Positions 12,350-24,528 of a stretch of 64,000 nt of DNA are shown here, piece after piece. Location: positions 114,304,253 through 114,368,252 of the forward strand of contig CM035170.1 of assembly GCA_020205615.1 (NCBI GenBank), given 5' to 3'. Position 1 is the stretch's first letter. Every line of letters starts with the position of its first letter. The translations under genes and the position numbers were made by a program. The notes beneath the pieces are model-generated. The model did not search any database and had not been told where the DNA came from. It was given only the letters and a program-made list of their open reading frames with translations. The stretch is from Panax quinquefolius (Eukaryota; Streptophyta; Magnoliopsida; Apiales; Araliaceae).

Positions 12350-13920
12350 TCTCGTCTGGTTCTAACTCAACGACGTGGTTTCGGTCGTCCACATATTTAC
12401 GTAACATCGACACGTGAAAAACGTTATGAACACGCGTCATACTTGGTGGTAAAACGAGTCTATAGGCCACGCTCCTATTCGATCGAGAATTTCAAATGGA
12501 TTAATAAATCGAAGGTTTGAGCTTTCCTCACCTCACCGATTCTCGCTTTTAAAATAACAACTTCAGACCTCCTTCTTCAAATTCATCACCCTGTGCAGTA
12601 GCTTCGAACAAATTTTTAACTTTATCGATTAAAGTCGATTATACTCAGATATCATCACGCATCAGATATCATCACGTGGGTACCTAGAGTTTTCATCTCC
12701 ATCTATATTATTTGTATATTATACTGAAATGAGTCTTTGACAATATCGTACTCAGATTTGTATACGATCTTCTACTCAACACGCCTACTACCACGCTCGC
12801 TTTTCCAGGATGGCATGGTCGTAACACGTCTTTGAAATGAGTCTCCTCTCGAGTTCTTCAAGCTCTTACCACATTCCTTGCTCCATTTGAATTTTGTATC
12901 TCTACGAGTCACCACGTTAATGGAATAGCGATTCGAGAATATCATTCAACGAATCTCCGATAATAACCAACTAAGCCTGTAAAGCTACGTATTTCGATTA
13001 CCGACTTAGGTTGTTCTCAACTGTGACTCATATCCCAACCTTGGATAACACGTTACAATGGCACCTATCAATTTACTATCGCATCTAATATGACGCCTCC
13101 TATAGAGAGTTCGCGCAGTGAATTCCACAAAGGAAGTCACAAGATAAAGGCTCGTGTAACAAATTCTATAGTTGAATTTTTAATTCTCAAGTTCAATAGA
13201 GCCATTCGATATGAGATTTTAGAAATGAGTTTTGTACCGGGTTCAAAGTCGATACAAAATTTAATATCGATCTTTGGGAGTAAGCCAATAAATTCTTCAG
13301 GAAATACGTCAGGAAAAATCAATAACAACAAGAATATTATTCAAATCGACGTGTCTTTATTCAAATCCATAACATGGACTAAGAAAACTTGACATCCGTA
13401 ATAAACGAATGACTTCATGGCTTGATATGAAAATGTTTGACTACAATGGTTTCGATCGCTTGAGTTGAATAATAAAGTTGCTTAGGAATATGAAAACTAA
13501 CAACCTTACAAAAGCAATCAATTTTGGCATAATGAGTAGTTAACCAATCAATCCATCAAAAGCAAGTATCTTTAAAGAGATAAGGTCAATGTGTAAGGTA
13601 ATGGTGCCAACTTGAATCAAACAAGATTTTTAAACAACGGATGTAATGAAAGTTTCTCTAACGGAGTCTCCATAAATAAGTCAAAGTCTAATTTCTCCGT
13701 AGTCAAGTTCAAATGTCGAGCGCAAGCAAGAGAGATAAAAGAATGGGTAGAACTGTAGATCTAGTAAGGTATAAACTTCGCAAGAATTTATAATTAACTA
13801 ACCTGCTAACTTCGTTCGGGTTCCTCGATTTTGATTTGGCCACGACAAACGCTTCTTCCAAGAACCGTTGACTTTGACTTTTTCGGGACATCTTTTGAGT
13901 CACCATTCCCCATTGAACTA
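12350..13920 (-). pseudogene. Gypsy pol relic, array unit 2
   Basis: The clearest piece is at 13137-13331, where the minus strand encodes an RT N-terminus (FPDVFPEEF...PGTKLISK...YRMA), the conserved opening of plant Ty3/gypsy reverse transcriptases. Behind it the palm with the catalytic aspartates is deleted, and the sequence passes to RNase H and linker fragments at about 12600-12980. The integrase core is absent. The LTTHHAKIDC-type segment upstream of RT is also recognisable. Non-functional as read. Confidence 0.75.
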
Positions 13921-13959
13921 GGTTTCATATCGCATAATCTCGAAAGCGATATGTCCTTC

Positions 13960-15000
13960 TTTTTCCACAATTATAGCATACCTTAAACTGCTAGGGCGCC
14001 AATGATATGTCCTCTTTCCCAAGATTTGTAACATACGACCGATGGTCTTTCTCCTCCCCTGGAACCGATTACACTGGCGCCGACGCCTTCACATGGTCGT
14101 TGTTGAATCTCCTCTTTAAAATCTCCTCCCAACTCGCTTCTTCTATTTTCATGGCCACGATTACCACCAGAGTGGTTACCGCCTTTGTCCGTATTTTTTT
14201 TCTCATTGGTTATCGTTATTCGATGGATCGCTATCTTCTAGTATGATCTCGGTTATGGTCCTCGGTTGAACGTATCGTTATCTCGCTTCTAACAACCGAG
14301 CCCCGCTGACAACATCCGAATCAGAGAGAAAATTTATGAGAAATGAGATATCGACGATGCCGGGTTTCAAACCTCTCGTAAACATCCCGCGTCATACGCT
14401 CCTCATTCTCCACCAAATGAGGTGCAAACTCGATAACTCCGCGAACTTCGCTTCGTCTTTGGGACACCGCCATGTTATTCTCGCTTCTAGTCTAATAAAC
14501 TCCACTTCCTTCATACGACATTTAATACTTTCGTGGAAGTACTTGTCATTGAACTGCTTTCAAACGTCTCCCACGACATACGCCGAAAAATTTGGATGGG
14601 TACGCTTCACGATTCCCACCAAGAATCCTTCGCCACTTTAACATAAAGGTGGCGAATGGAACTTTCGTTCTCCGCATCCCAAGACATCGAATATCTTGGT
14701 AATTTGTTTAACCCACGCTCTCACTTTAATCGGATCCGCTTTCCTGTAATTCGGTGGTCCCAACTCTTTCGAATCGCGCCATTGTGACCACCCGTGAATC
14801 GCTATCATTTCTCCTCAGATTTTGAACACGAGTCTCCTCGTCTCGATTTTGCATGAACCGCAAAAAGCTTCTAAACATCCCCTCGCTCATCATCTCGCTC
14901 GGTGGTATTGTTCATGGAGGAACATTGCCACTGTTACAGACGCTCTCCTCGTTGGTAAAGATGAGACATCTCCACGGCCTCATTTACTCCATCATTAATA
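13960..15000 (-). pseudogene. Gypsy gag relic, array unit 2
   Basis: Colinear with the gag relic of unit 1 and downstream of the primer-binding site at 15181-15194. Residual similarity covers the region before the zinc knuckle and the KYF/KEVEF-type segment near 14510-14560. It is broken by many small indels. The + strand ORFs at 14007-14246, 14336-14641 and 14853-15104 are antisense to it and not considered genes. Confidence 0.65.
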
Positions 15001-15195
15001 TTCTCACGACATTCTCAAACATCGCCATAAAACAAGGGTTAATTAAGGAAATCAATCACATAATATCCCTATATATTGACCAACTAACAAATAAGCTTAG
15101 GTAGGACACACTAAAGAAAGGATTTACTCGCCTCTCCCTCCTAGTTCTATTCCCGATCTCCGCCAGAGATCATATCCCTAAGCTTTGATACCAAC

Positions 15196-17883
15196 CGTGA
15201 CGACCCCCAAAATAGGTCCATTCCATCCAACCCATTCTCGAGTCGCCAAATACATGGTATGTAAACAACTACAACTTTATTATCACAACAATAAAAGCGT
15301 GAGTTTAAATACAAATATTATCTTCAGACAATATTTATACTCAAATAAATCCTCATCACATTTATTGATACATTATTTTACAATAATGGTGAGGACTACT
15401 AAACAACTCTCTCTAGAACCTTCATTCCATACCCCGACTAGTACTTCGCTACATTCTCGCCTCCCGAGAAGAAAAATGGAACAACAAGGAAAAGGGTGAG
15501 CTAAACTAGCCCAAAGAAGAATGTTATGACTAAGATAATATACAACAAATTATCGTTAGTCTCCAACAGGAAAAATCGATAGAATACAATGTACAACAAG
15601 TTTCGAGATCAATATTCGCAATGAAATAATAATTCATGTAAGAGTTACGTGAGAGAATGAAATCTACTATAATCTATGAATTTAACGATCCATCATCAAT
15701 ATTTTATCCTCGTAACATCAATCAATATTCATCTCAAATCAAATATTCATCTTTGCACTACAGCCAAAGATATTCATCAATCGGTCATGTTCATCTCAAC
15801 ACTGTTCATCTTTGCACTATAAAGGCCAAAGATATTCATCGACTTATCATGTTCATTTAAACACTGCTTTCATCTTTGCACTACAGCCAAAGATATTCTT
15901 CAGAAATCATTCATCTTTGCACTACAAAAGCCAAAGATATTCAATAATATCATCATTTAAGACCGAGGATGATGAAAAATATTTTTAAAGAAACGAATCC
16001 AAAGTGAAACAAAATGACAAATATTATGGATTCGCATTTTAAACAATCCAAGTTCAAAAATACTTCATAAATAATCATAGTGAAGTAAAATTCAAGAATA
16101 ATCAAAACATGGATACAATCAAAAGCTAGTATCCGTAATAGATATTTTAGATTTAAAAGAAAAATTTTCATTTTTTAAATTGAATAGGCCAGATTCGTGA
16201 ATGAATAGTCAGATACGTGAATAAAGGCCGATACGTGAATAGTAATCTCGACACCAAAAGATAGAAATTCCACAAAAAAAACATCTTCACGCTTTCATTT
16301 AATAGTACTCGTGAATAAGAACTCGTGAATAAGTAACTCATGAATAGTAACTTCGTGAATAGTAACTCATGAATAGTAATCCCGACATGAAAAAGTTCCA
16401 AATTTGATAAAAAGTTTCAACCAATATTTCAAAGATAATGATATGAAGAAATAATATCATTCGAGAAGAAAATAACATCCCTTACCTCAAAGAATCAAGA
16501 TTTCTAAGGAAAGGCGGAAGTGATCTTTGAATGAAACTTGTATCTTGAACAAAGAACTCTCAAAGTATCTAAATACTCACAAAATACGCCAATAATATAG
16601 AGAGAAAGAGAGAAAACTTGTTTCTGGTGTGATTTTCAATTCTAACTTAGCCCTCTATTTATAGGAAAATGTTAGCCCGCCGAAGCAGACTTGACCTGCT
16701 ACCTGATGGCTTTACCTGCTACTATTGCCACCCACCACATTTGAAATAAAATTCAGCACATTTTTTCACCAACCACAAGTGGGGCCCACTCAATTCTAGA
16801 ATTTTCCACCAAAATCAATTATAAACCTAATTTTCGAATCCGACACCTCTTAAAATTCACAACAAATCATTCGTGCATTTTTAACGGTTCAAAATTTGTG
16901 GACATATACTCAACTTATGTATGTATAACATATCCAAAAATTACAACGATCCAACGGTCGGATTAAAAATTATAACCCCGCAATATATCTCAAAACCCCG
17001 ATTTGATTTTAATACCTCCAATCCGATAAAATATCGATAAAACACCTCAACATTAATTCCTTCATTAATAACCACATAAATAAATCCATCATTTATATTC
17101 ATATAAAATAAATATTTCCTTATCATATGAATCAATAATTAATTATTCACAAATAATATTACGTAATCACATTTATGACAAACCAGTGCTCTTCAGAAAG
17201 AGGGGCTTTCAATAAGGATCTCTCTCATCAAGCGCAATTAGGTGACCAAACCTCTCCTTAGATGTAACTTTCTAGACATTGCCAATAATGTTATCTAATA
17301 ATATTATTCAAATAATATGAATTATTGATCCGATAATGGGAAATCATGTGTCGACAATTATCAAACAAAGAATAATATAAAATACCAACGCAAAGAATTA
17401 TTGAATCAATAAAATAAACTATTGAACAAGAATTCATCGTAATAATTATTGAGTAAAGGCCTTCTTTACGTAAGGATCAATAATTCAACAATATCACATG
17501 CAATACTGGCCATCTTCAACCAACACGCCAGCGTATCGTATTTTAACCACCGGTATTCCAACAAATCTTACTTGGTAATAACTACGCCGTTATTTATAAC
17601 CACCCAAACTTTGTCGTTTTCCTCATCCAATCGCTTTTTCGTTATGGGGCCCACACATGGTCATACTGTCGCATTTAATATTCTCGACAAAGATTTAATA
17701 TTCCACGACCAAACGAATACCAAACTAATAACAATAATGAATATTTTATAACCACTTGCTTATTTTGAAATATTTGCTTATTTAACCCTTAACTATCCAC
17801 ATTAATCAAATCAACCCTTACTATTTCAAAATAATAAATAAAGGAAATTCCTTTTTATTTAAAAAAAATTTCGGGGTCTTACA
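15196..17883 (-). repeat. LTR A4 (inner, shared by units 2 and 3)
   Basis: About 2.69 kb with the same order of landmarks: primer-binding site on its left at 15181-15194, hairpin minisatellite about 15740-15940, GTGAATA repeats about 16190-16380, TATA element about 16650-16664, end GGGGTCTTACA. No coding capacity. Confidence 0.9.
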
Positions 17884-17884
17884 A

Positions 17885-17895
17885 CCTCCTCTCCT
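17885..17895 (-). other. Polypurine tract of array unit 3
   Basis: The minus strand reads AGGAGAGGAGG next to TGTAAGACCCC of LTR A4, matching unit 1. Confidence 0.75.
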
Positions 17896-18109
17896 TATGA
17901 AATTTCGTCCTCGAAATTGACGTACGTACCTGGTGTTTCGAAAAGATGAGGATACCTCGCTTTCATTTCCGTTTCCAATTCCCATGTCATTTCCTCAATA
18001 GCATGGTTTCTCCACAAAACTTTAACTTATGGTATAACCTCGGTACATAGGTCATGTTCTTTCCTCTACAAAATCTTGACAGGTACCTCCTCGTACGTTA
18101 AGTCTTCGG

Positions 18110-19680
18110 CTATCTCGTCCGGGATTCTAACTCGATAGCGTGTTTCGGTCGTCCACATATTTACGTAACATCGATACGTGGAAAAACGTTATGAACACGC
18201 GTCATACTTGGTGGTAAAACGAGTCTATAGGCCACAGTTCCTATTCGATCGAGAATTTCAAATGGATTAATAAATCGAAGGTTTGAGCTTTCTCACCTCA
18301 CCGATTCTCGCTTTTAAAATAACAACTTCTTGCACCTCCTTCTTCAAATTCATCACTCCGTGTGTAGCTTGAACGACTTTAACTTTATCGATTAAAGTCG
18401 ATTATACTCGTATATCATCACGCACTCAGTATATCATCACGTGGGTACCTAGAGTTTTCATCTCCATCTATATTATTTGTATATTATTATAAAATGAGTC
18501 TTTGACAATATCGTACTTTCGCATACTTGTATACGATCTTCTACTCAACACGCCGCCTACCACGTTCGCTTTTCCAGGATGGCATGGTCGTAACATGTCT
18601 TTGAAATGAGTCTCTCTTGAGTTCTTCAAGCTCTTACCACATTCCTTGCTCCATTTGAATTTTGTATCTCTATGAGTCACCACGTTAATGGAATAGCGAT
18701 TCGAGAATATCATTCAACGAATCTCCGATAATAACCAACTAAGCCTGAAAGCTACGTATTTCGATTCACCGACTTAGGTTGTTCTCAATGTGACTCATAT
18801 CCCAACCTTGGATAAACACGTTACAATGGCACCTATCAATTTACTATCGCATCGAATATGACGTCTCCTATGTAGAGTTCGGCAGGTGAATTCCACAAAG
18901 GAAGTCACAAGATAAAGGCTCAGTACCAAATTCTATAGTTGAATTTTTAACTCACGAAGTTCAATAGGAGCCATTCGATATGAGATTTTAGAAATGAGTT
19001 TTGTCATAGGGTTCAAAGTCGATACAAAATTTAATATCGATCTTTGGGAGTAAGCCAATAAATTCTTCAGAAATACGTCAGAAAAATCAATAACAACAAG
19101 AATATTATTCAAATCGACGTGTCTTTATTCAAATCCATAACATGGACTAAGAAAACTTGACATCCGTAATAAACGAATGACTTCATGGCTTGATATGAAA
19201 ATGTTTGACTACAATGGTTTGATTGCTTGAGTTGAATAACAGTTGCTTAGGAATATGAAAACTAACAACCTTACAAAAGCAATCAATTTTGGCATAATGA
19301 GTAGTTAACCAATCAATCCCCAAAAGCAAGTATCTTTAAAGAGATAAGGTCAACGGTAAGAGTAATGGTGCCAACTTGAATCAAACAAGATTTTTAAACA
19401 ACGGATGTAATGAAAGTTTCTCCTAACTGAGTCTCCATAAATAAGTCAAAGTCTAATTTCTCTCGTAGTCAAGTTCAAACGTTGAGCGCAAAGCAAGAGA
19501 GATAAAAGAATGGGTAGAAACCCAGATTCTAGTAAGGTATAAACTTCGCAAGAATTTATAATTAACTAACCCGTGCTAACTTCGTTCGGGTTCCTCGTAT
19601 TTTTGGAGGTCACGACAAACGCTCTTCCAAGAACCGTTGACTTTGACTTTTACGGGACGATCTTTTGAGTCACCGTCCCC
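18110..19680 (-). pseudogene. Gypsy pol relic, array unit 3
   Basis: The minus-strand ORF at 18468-18713 fuses an RNase H segment (KFKWSKECGKSLKNSRE) directly to CHPGKANVVGGVLSRRS, which normally lies over a hundred residues further on. This marks an internal deletion within RNase H that is shared with units 1 and 2. RT N-terminal and protease-end remnants are at about 18900-19330. No integrase core. Frame-disrupted. Confidence 0.75.
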
Positions 19681-19689
19681 ATTGAACTA

Positions 19690-20770
19690 GGTTTCGCTAT
19701 CTGCATAATCTCGGCGATATGTCCTTCTTTTCCACAATTATAGCATACCTTAAAGCTGTCAGGGCGGTTTTCAATGATATGTCCTCTTTCCCAGATTTGT
19801 AACATATGATCGATGGTCTTTCTCCTCCTGGAACCGATTGCCACTGGCGCCGACGTCTTCACATGGTCGTTGTTGAATCTCTCTCTTTAAAATCTCCTCC
19901 CAACTCGCTTCTTCTATTTTCATGGCCACGATTACCACGTAGAGTGGTTACCGCCTTTGTCCGTATTCTTCTTTCTCCATTGGTTATCGTTATTCGATGA
20001 TCGCTATCTCTTGATATGATCCTCGGTTATGGTCCTCGGTTGAACGTACTCGTTATCTCGCTTCTAACAATCGAGCCTCGCTGACAACATCTCGAATAGA
20101 GAGAAAATTTATGAGAAATGAGATCTCGACGTATCGGGTTTCAAACCTCTCGAAACATCCGCATCACGTTCCTCATTCTCCACCAAATGAGGTGCTGAAC
20201 TCGATAACTCCGAACTTCGCCTCGTCTTTGGGACACCGCCATGTTATTCCGCTTCTAGTCTAATAAACTCCACTTCCTTCATACGACGAATACTTTCGTG
20301 GAAGTACTTGTCATTGAACTGTTTCAAACGTCTCCCATGACATCTTTGAGTGCAAATGGATGGGTACGCTTCATGATTCCCACCGATGTCTGCCGCCGCC
20401 ACGGAACATAAAGGTGGCGAATGGAACTTTCTGTTCCTCGTGCATCCCAAGACATCGAATATCTTGGTAATTTGTTTAACCCACGTCTCGCCTTTAATCG
20501 GATCCGCTTTCCTGCACTCGTGGTCCCAACTCTTTGAATCGCTTGTTGTGACCACCCGTGAATTGCTATCATTTCCTCCTCGTATTTTGAACACGAGTCT
20601 CCTCGTCGATTTTGCATGAACCGCAAAAGCTTCTAAACATCCCCTCGTTCATCATCTCGCTGCCGGTGGTATTATTCACAGGAGGAACATTGCACGACGT
20701 TGCACGTTCTCTCCTCGTTAGTAAATCTGAGACATCTCCACGGTCTCATTTTACTCCATTATTAATATTC
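19690..20770 (-). pseudogene. Gypsy gag relic, array unit 3
   Basis: Best-preserved gag of the array. The minus-strand ORF 20244-20594 includes ETWVKQITKIFDVLGC and FNDKYFHESIRRMKEVEFI, conserved gag segments. The ORF 19650-19862 carries a zinc knuckle start, CYNCGKEGHIA (about 19713-19745), whose last Cys is lost by a frame change. The RNA-binding capsid-like protein is therefore split across frames. Confidence 0.8.
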
Positions 20771-20968
20771 TCATTCGACATTCTCAAATCATCGTCATAA
20801 AAACAAGGGTTAATTAAGGAAATCAATCACATAATATCCCTATATATCTTGACCAACTAACAAATAAGCTTAGGTAGGACACACTAGCAAAGGATTTACT
20901 GCTCTCCCTCCTAGTTCTATTCCCCAGATCTCCGCCATGAGATCATATCCCTAAGCTTTGATATTAAC

Positions 20969-23666
20969 CGTGATTTAACCCAAAATAGGTCCATTCCATC
21001 CAACCCATTCGAGTCGCCAAATACATGGTGATGTAAACAACTACAACTTTATTATCACAACAATAAAGCGTGAGTTTAAATACAAATATTATCTTTCTAG
21101 ACAATATTTATACTCAAATAAATCCTCATCACATTTATTGATACATTATTTTACAATAATGGTGAGGACTACTAAACAACTCTCTCTAGAACCTTCATTC
21201 CATACCACTACTAAGACTCGCTACACATTCGCCTCCCGAGAAGAAAAATGGAACAACAAGGAAAAGGGTGAGCTCAACTAGCCCAAGAAAGAATGTTATG
21301 ACTAAGATAATATACAACAAATTATCGTTAGTCTCCAACAGGAAAAATCGATAGAATACATGATACAACAAGTTTCGGATCAATATTCGCAATGGAAATA
21401 ATAATTCATATAAGAGTTACGTAGAGAATGAAATCTACTATAATCTATGAATTTAACGATCCATCATCAATATTTTATCCCCGTAACATCAATCAATATT
21501 CATCTCAAATCAAATATTCATCTTTGCACTACAGCCAAAGATATTCATCAATCGGTCATGTTCATCTCAACACTGCTCATCTTTTGCACTATAGGCCAAA
21601 GATATTCATCGATCGGTCATGTTCATTTAAACACCGCTTCATCTTTGCACTTCACACAGCCAAAGATATTCTTGAGAATCATTCATCTTTGCACTCTGAG
21701 GCAAAGATATTCAATAATATCATCATTTAAGACCGAGGATGATGAAAAATATTTTTAAAGAACGAATCCGGTGAAACAAAATGACAAATATTATGGATTC
21801 GTACTTTAAACAATCCAAAGTTCAAAAATACTTCATAAATAATCATAGTGAAGTAAAATTCAAGAATAATCAAAACATGGATACAATCAAAGCTAGTATC
21901 CGAATAGATATTTTAGACGAAAAGAAAAATTTTCATTTTTAGGTGAATAAGGCTTGATTCGTGAATAATAGTCAGATATCGTGAATAGTCTTGCCAGTAC
22001 ACGTGAATAGTAACTCCAACACCAAAAGATAGAAATTCCACAAAAAACATCTTCACGCGCTTACATGAATAGTACTCGTGAATAAGAATCGTGAATAGTA
22101 ACTCATGAATAGTAACTCGTGAATAAGAACTCATGAATAGTAACCCGAGCATGAAAAAGTTCCAAATTTGATAAAATTTTCAACCAATATTTCAAAGATA
22201 ATGATATCAAGAAATAATATCATCCGAGAAGAAAATAACATCCCTTACCTCAAAGAATCGAAGACTTGGAAGGAAAGGCCGGAAGTGATCTTTGAATGAA
22301 ACTCAGATCTTGAACAAAGAACTCTCAAAGTATCTAAATACTCACAAAATACGCTCAATAATATAGAGAGAGAAAGAGAGAAAACTTGTTTCTGGTGTGA
22401 TTTTCAATTCTAACTTAGCCCTCTATTTATAGGAAAATGTTAGCCCAAGCAAGCAAACTTCGACCGCCACCGATGGCTTTTACTCGCTACTATTGCCACC
22501 CACCACATTTGAAATAAAATTCAGCACATTTTTTCACCAACCACAAGTGGGGCCCACTCAATTCTAGAATTTTCCACCAAAATCAATTATAAACCTAATT
22601 TCCGAATTCGACACCTCTTAAAATTCACAACAAATCATTCGTGCATTTTTAACGGTTCAAAATTTGTGGACATATACTCAACTTATGTATGTATAACATA
22701 TCCAAAAATTACAACGATCCAACGGTCGGATTAAAAATTATAACCCCCGCAATATATCTCAAAACCCCTGATTTGATTTTTAATACCTCCAATCCGATAA
22801 AATACTGATAAAACACCTCAACATTAATTCCTTCATTAATAACCACATAAATAAATCCATCATTTATATTCATATAAAATAAATATTTCCTTATCATATG
22901 AATCAATAATTAATTATTCACAAATAATATTACTGTAATCACATTTATATTACAACCAAGCCGCTCCTCGAGAAAGAGGGGCTTTCAATAAGGATCTCTC
23001 CTTATCGGGCGCGCAATTAGGTGACCAAACCTCTCCTGTAGCGTAACTTTCTAGACATTGCCAATAATGTTATCTAATAATATTATTCAAATAATATGAA
23101 TTATTGATCCGATAATGGGAAATATTGTGCAAATGACAATTATCAAAACAATGAATAATATAAAATACCAACGCAAAGAATTATTGAATCAATAAAATAA
23201 ACTATTGAGCAAGAATCACTTTGTAATAATTATTGAGTAGTGCCTTTCACGTAAGGATCAATAATTCAACAATCATGCAATAATACTGGTGTCCATGTGC
23301 AACCACGCCAGACATCTTTGTATTTTAAACCCGGGTATTCCAACGATCTTAACTTGAATAACTACTTGTAGATTATTTATAACCACCCAAACTTTGTCGT
23401 TTTCCTTATCCAATCGCTTTCCAGTTATGGGCCCCCACACACGGTCGCTGCGCCGTCGCATCGAATATTCCCGACAAGATTGAATATTCCACGACCAAAC
23501 GAATATTCCCAAACAATAATGAATATTTTATAACCACTTGCTTATTTTGAAATATTTGCGTATTTAACCCTTAACTATCCACATTAATCAAATCAACCCT
23601 TACTATTTCAAAATAATAAATAAAGGGAAATTCCTTTTTATTTAAAAAAAAATTTGGGGTCTTACA
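20969..23666 (-). repeat. LTR A5 (outer 5' LTR of the array)
   Basis: About 2.70 kb. Its right end GGGGTCTTACA is followed by CACCA (23667-23671), the same five bases that precede LTR A2. Its inner junction reads TGATTTAACCC where other copies have TGACGACCCC. Hairpin minisatellite at about 21515-21715, GTGAATA repeats at about 21955-22145. Confidence 0.9.
22421..22433 (-). promoter_or_regulatory. TATA element of the array's 5' LTR
   Basis: The minus strand reads CCTATAAATAGAG. It is conserved in all family-A LTRs (near 5121, 10881, 16651 and 56841), followed by a segment ending in a run of CTCTCTTTCTCTC on the same strand. In LTR A5 it would start minus-strand transcription of the whole array. 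Function is inferred from position and conservation. Confidence 0.5.
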
Positions 23667-24157
23667 CACCACCTATCTAAAGCGTGCAAATATTATCATT
23701 ACTAATTAAATTATATTACAACATAATATTATACCATTTGTAATTATATTAAAACATAATATTACATGATTAAAAAATTTCAAACAAAATTAAAAAACAA
23801 ATAATATCAATCATAACTTACGTCTTATGTTGATTTTATAATTTCCTAAATTACTATATTTTCAATCTAAACGGGTTTTATATTATCGTTACTTAATTAT
23901 TATCTCCTAAATTCACTACTTTTTAATCTCACGTTAATATTTTAATTTTATAATCCTATAAATCACTACAAATCTAAATTATTTTGATAATGTTAACTGT
24001 TTTAATATTATCATTACTAATTTAATATTTTGAATTTATAATTCCCTAAATCACTACAAATCTAAACTGTTTTGGTAATGTCATATGTTCTGATATTATT
24101 TTTTTTTAATTTAATTAGTATCTTTTAAAAGCACTACTTTATGATATTTTCATTATT
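23667..24157. repeat. Right target duplication and AT-rich degenerate tandem repeats
   Basis: Positions 23667-23671 are CACCA, the right target-site duplication. After it, imperfect units occur with a core like CCTAAATCACTACAAATCTAAA (near 23845, 23908, 23960, 24044), separated by AT-rich DNA containing TATTATC.TTACT. The same core occurs left of the array near 3582. No gene. Confidence 0.55.
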
Positions 24158-24528
24158 GCTGAATGACACTTTTGTCCCTCTAAATTACCACCTATTTTTA
24201 AAGTCGTCTCTAAAATTCAATTATTGTCAGTTAGGTCCTTAAAATGACATTTTGTTGGCATTTTCTATTCATTCAGCCCAATTTAACCTCAACTCGACCT
24301 ATTTTGACCAATTTTGACTCAACCCGATCCAGTTTGACCTAACCCAAAATTTTAATATTTTAAAATATAAAATTATTTTTAAAATAAGTTTAAAATAATA
24401 ATTATCGGGTTGAGGCCAAATTGGGCTGACGGAACGGTAATGCCAATAAAATGTCATGACGAAAATTGAACTTTAGGGATGACTTTAAAAATGGGTGGCA
24501 ACTTGAAGGGACAAAAGTGTCATTCAGC
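24158..24528. mobile_element. Foldback MITE-like element
   Basis: A 371-bp palindromic element. The left end GCTGAATGACACTTTTGTCC is the inverse of the right end GGACAAAAGTGTCATTCAGC, and similarity continues inward for about 150 bp per arm with a short AT-rich centre (about 24335-24405). No coding capacity. I could not define a target-site duplication, so the superfamily is open. Confidence 0.7.

Larger units (their letters stand above)
3679..23666 (-). mobile_element. Tandem Ty3/gypsy array: LTR-(internal-LTR) x3
   Basis: Four LTRs of about 2.68-2.70 kb alternate with three internal regions of about 3.08 kb, giving repeat periods of 5757, 5766 and 5783 bp. All units are on the minus strand. 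Each inner LTR serves as the 3' LTR of one unit (a polypurine tract abuts it on the right) and the 5' LTR of the next (an initiator-Met-type primer-binding site abuts it on the left). CACCA flanks the whole array on both sides. The internal regions hold gag, a protease end, an RT N-terminus and RNase H remnants, all frame-disrupted, with the integrase core deleted. This looks like one insertion expanded by unequal recombination between LTRs. Independent insertions would have left duplications between units, and none are seen. Confidence 0.85.

Noticed and set aside
21447..21758. 103-codon + strand ORF in LTR A5 and its equivalents in other LTRs
   Set aside because: It translates the hairpin minisatellite, is not conserved in frame between copies, and is antisense to the element.
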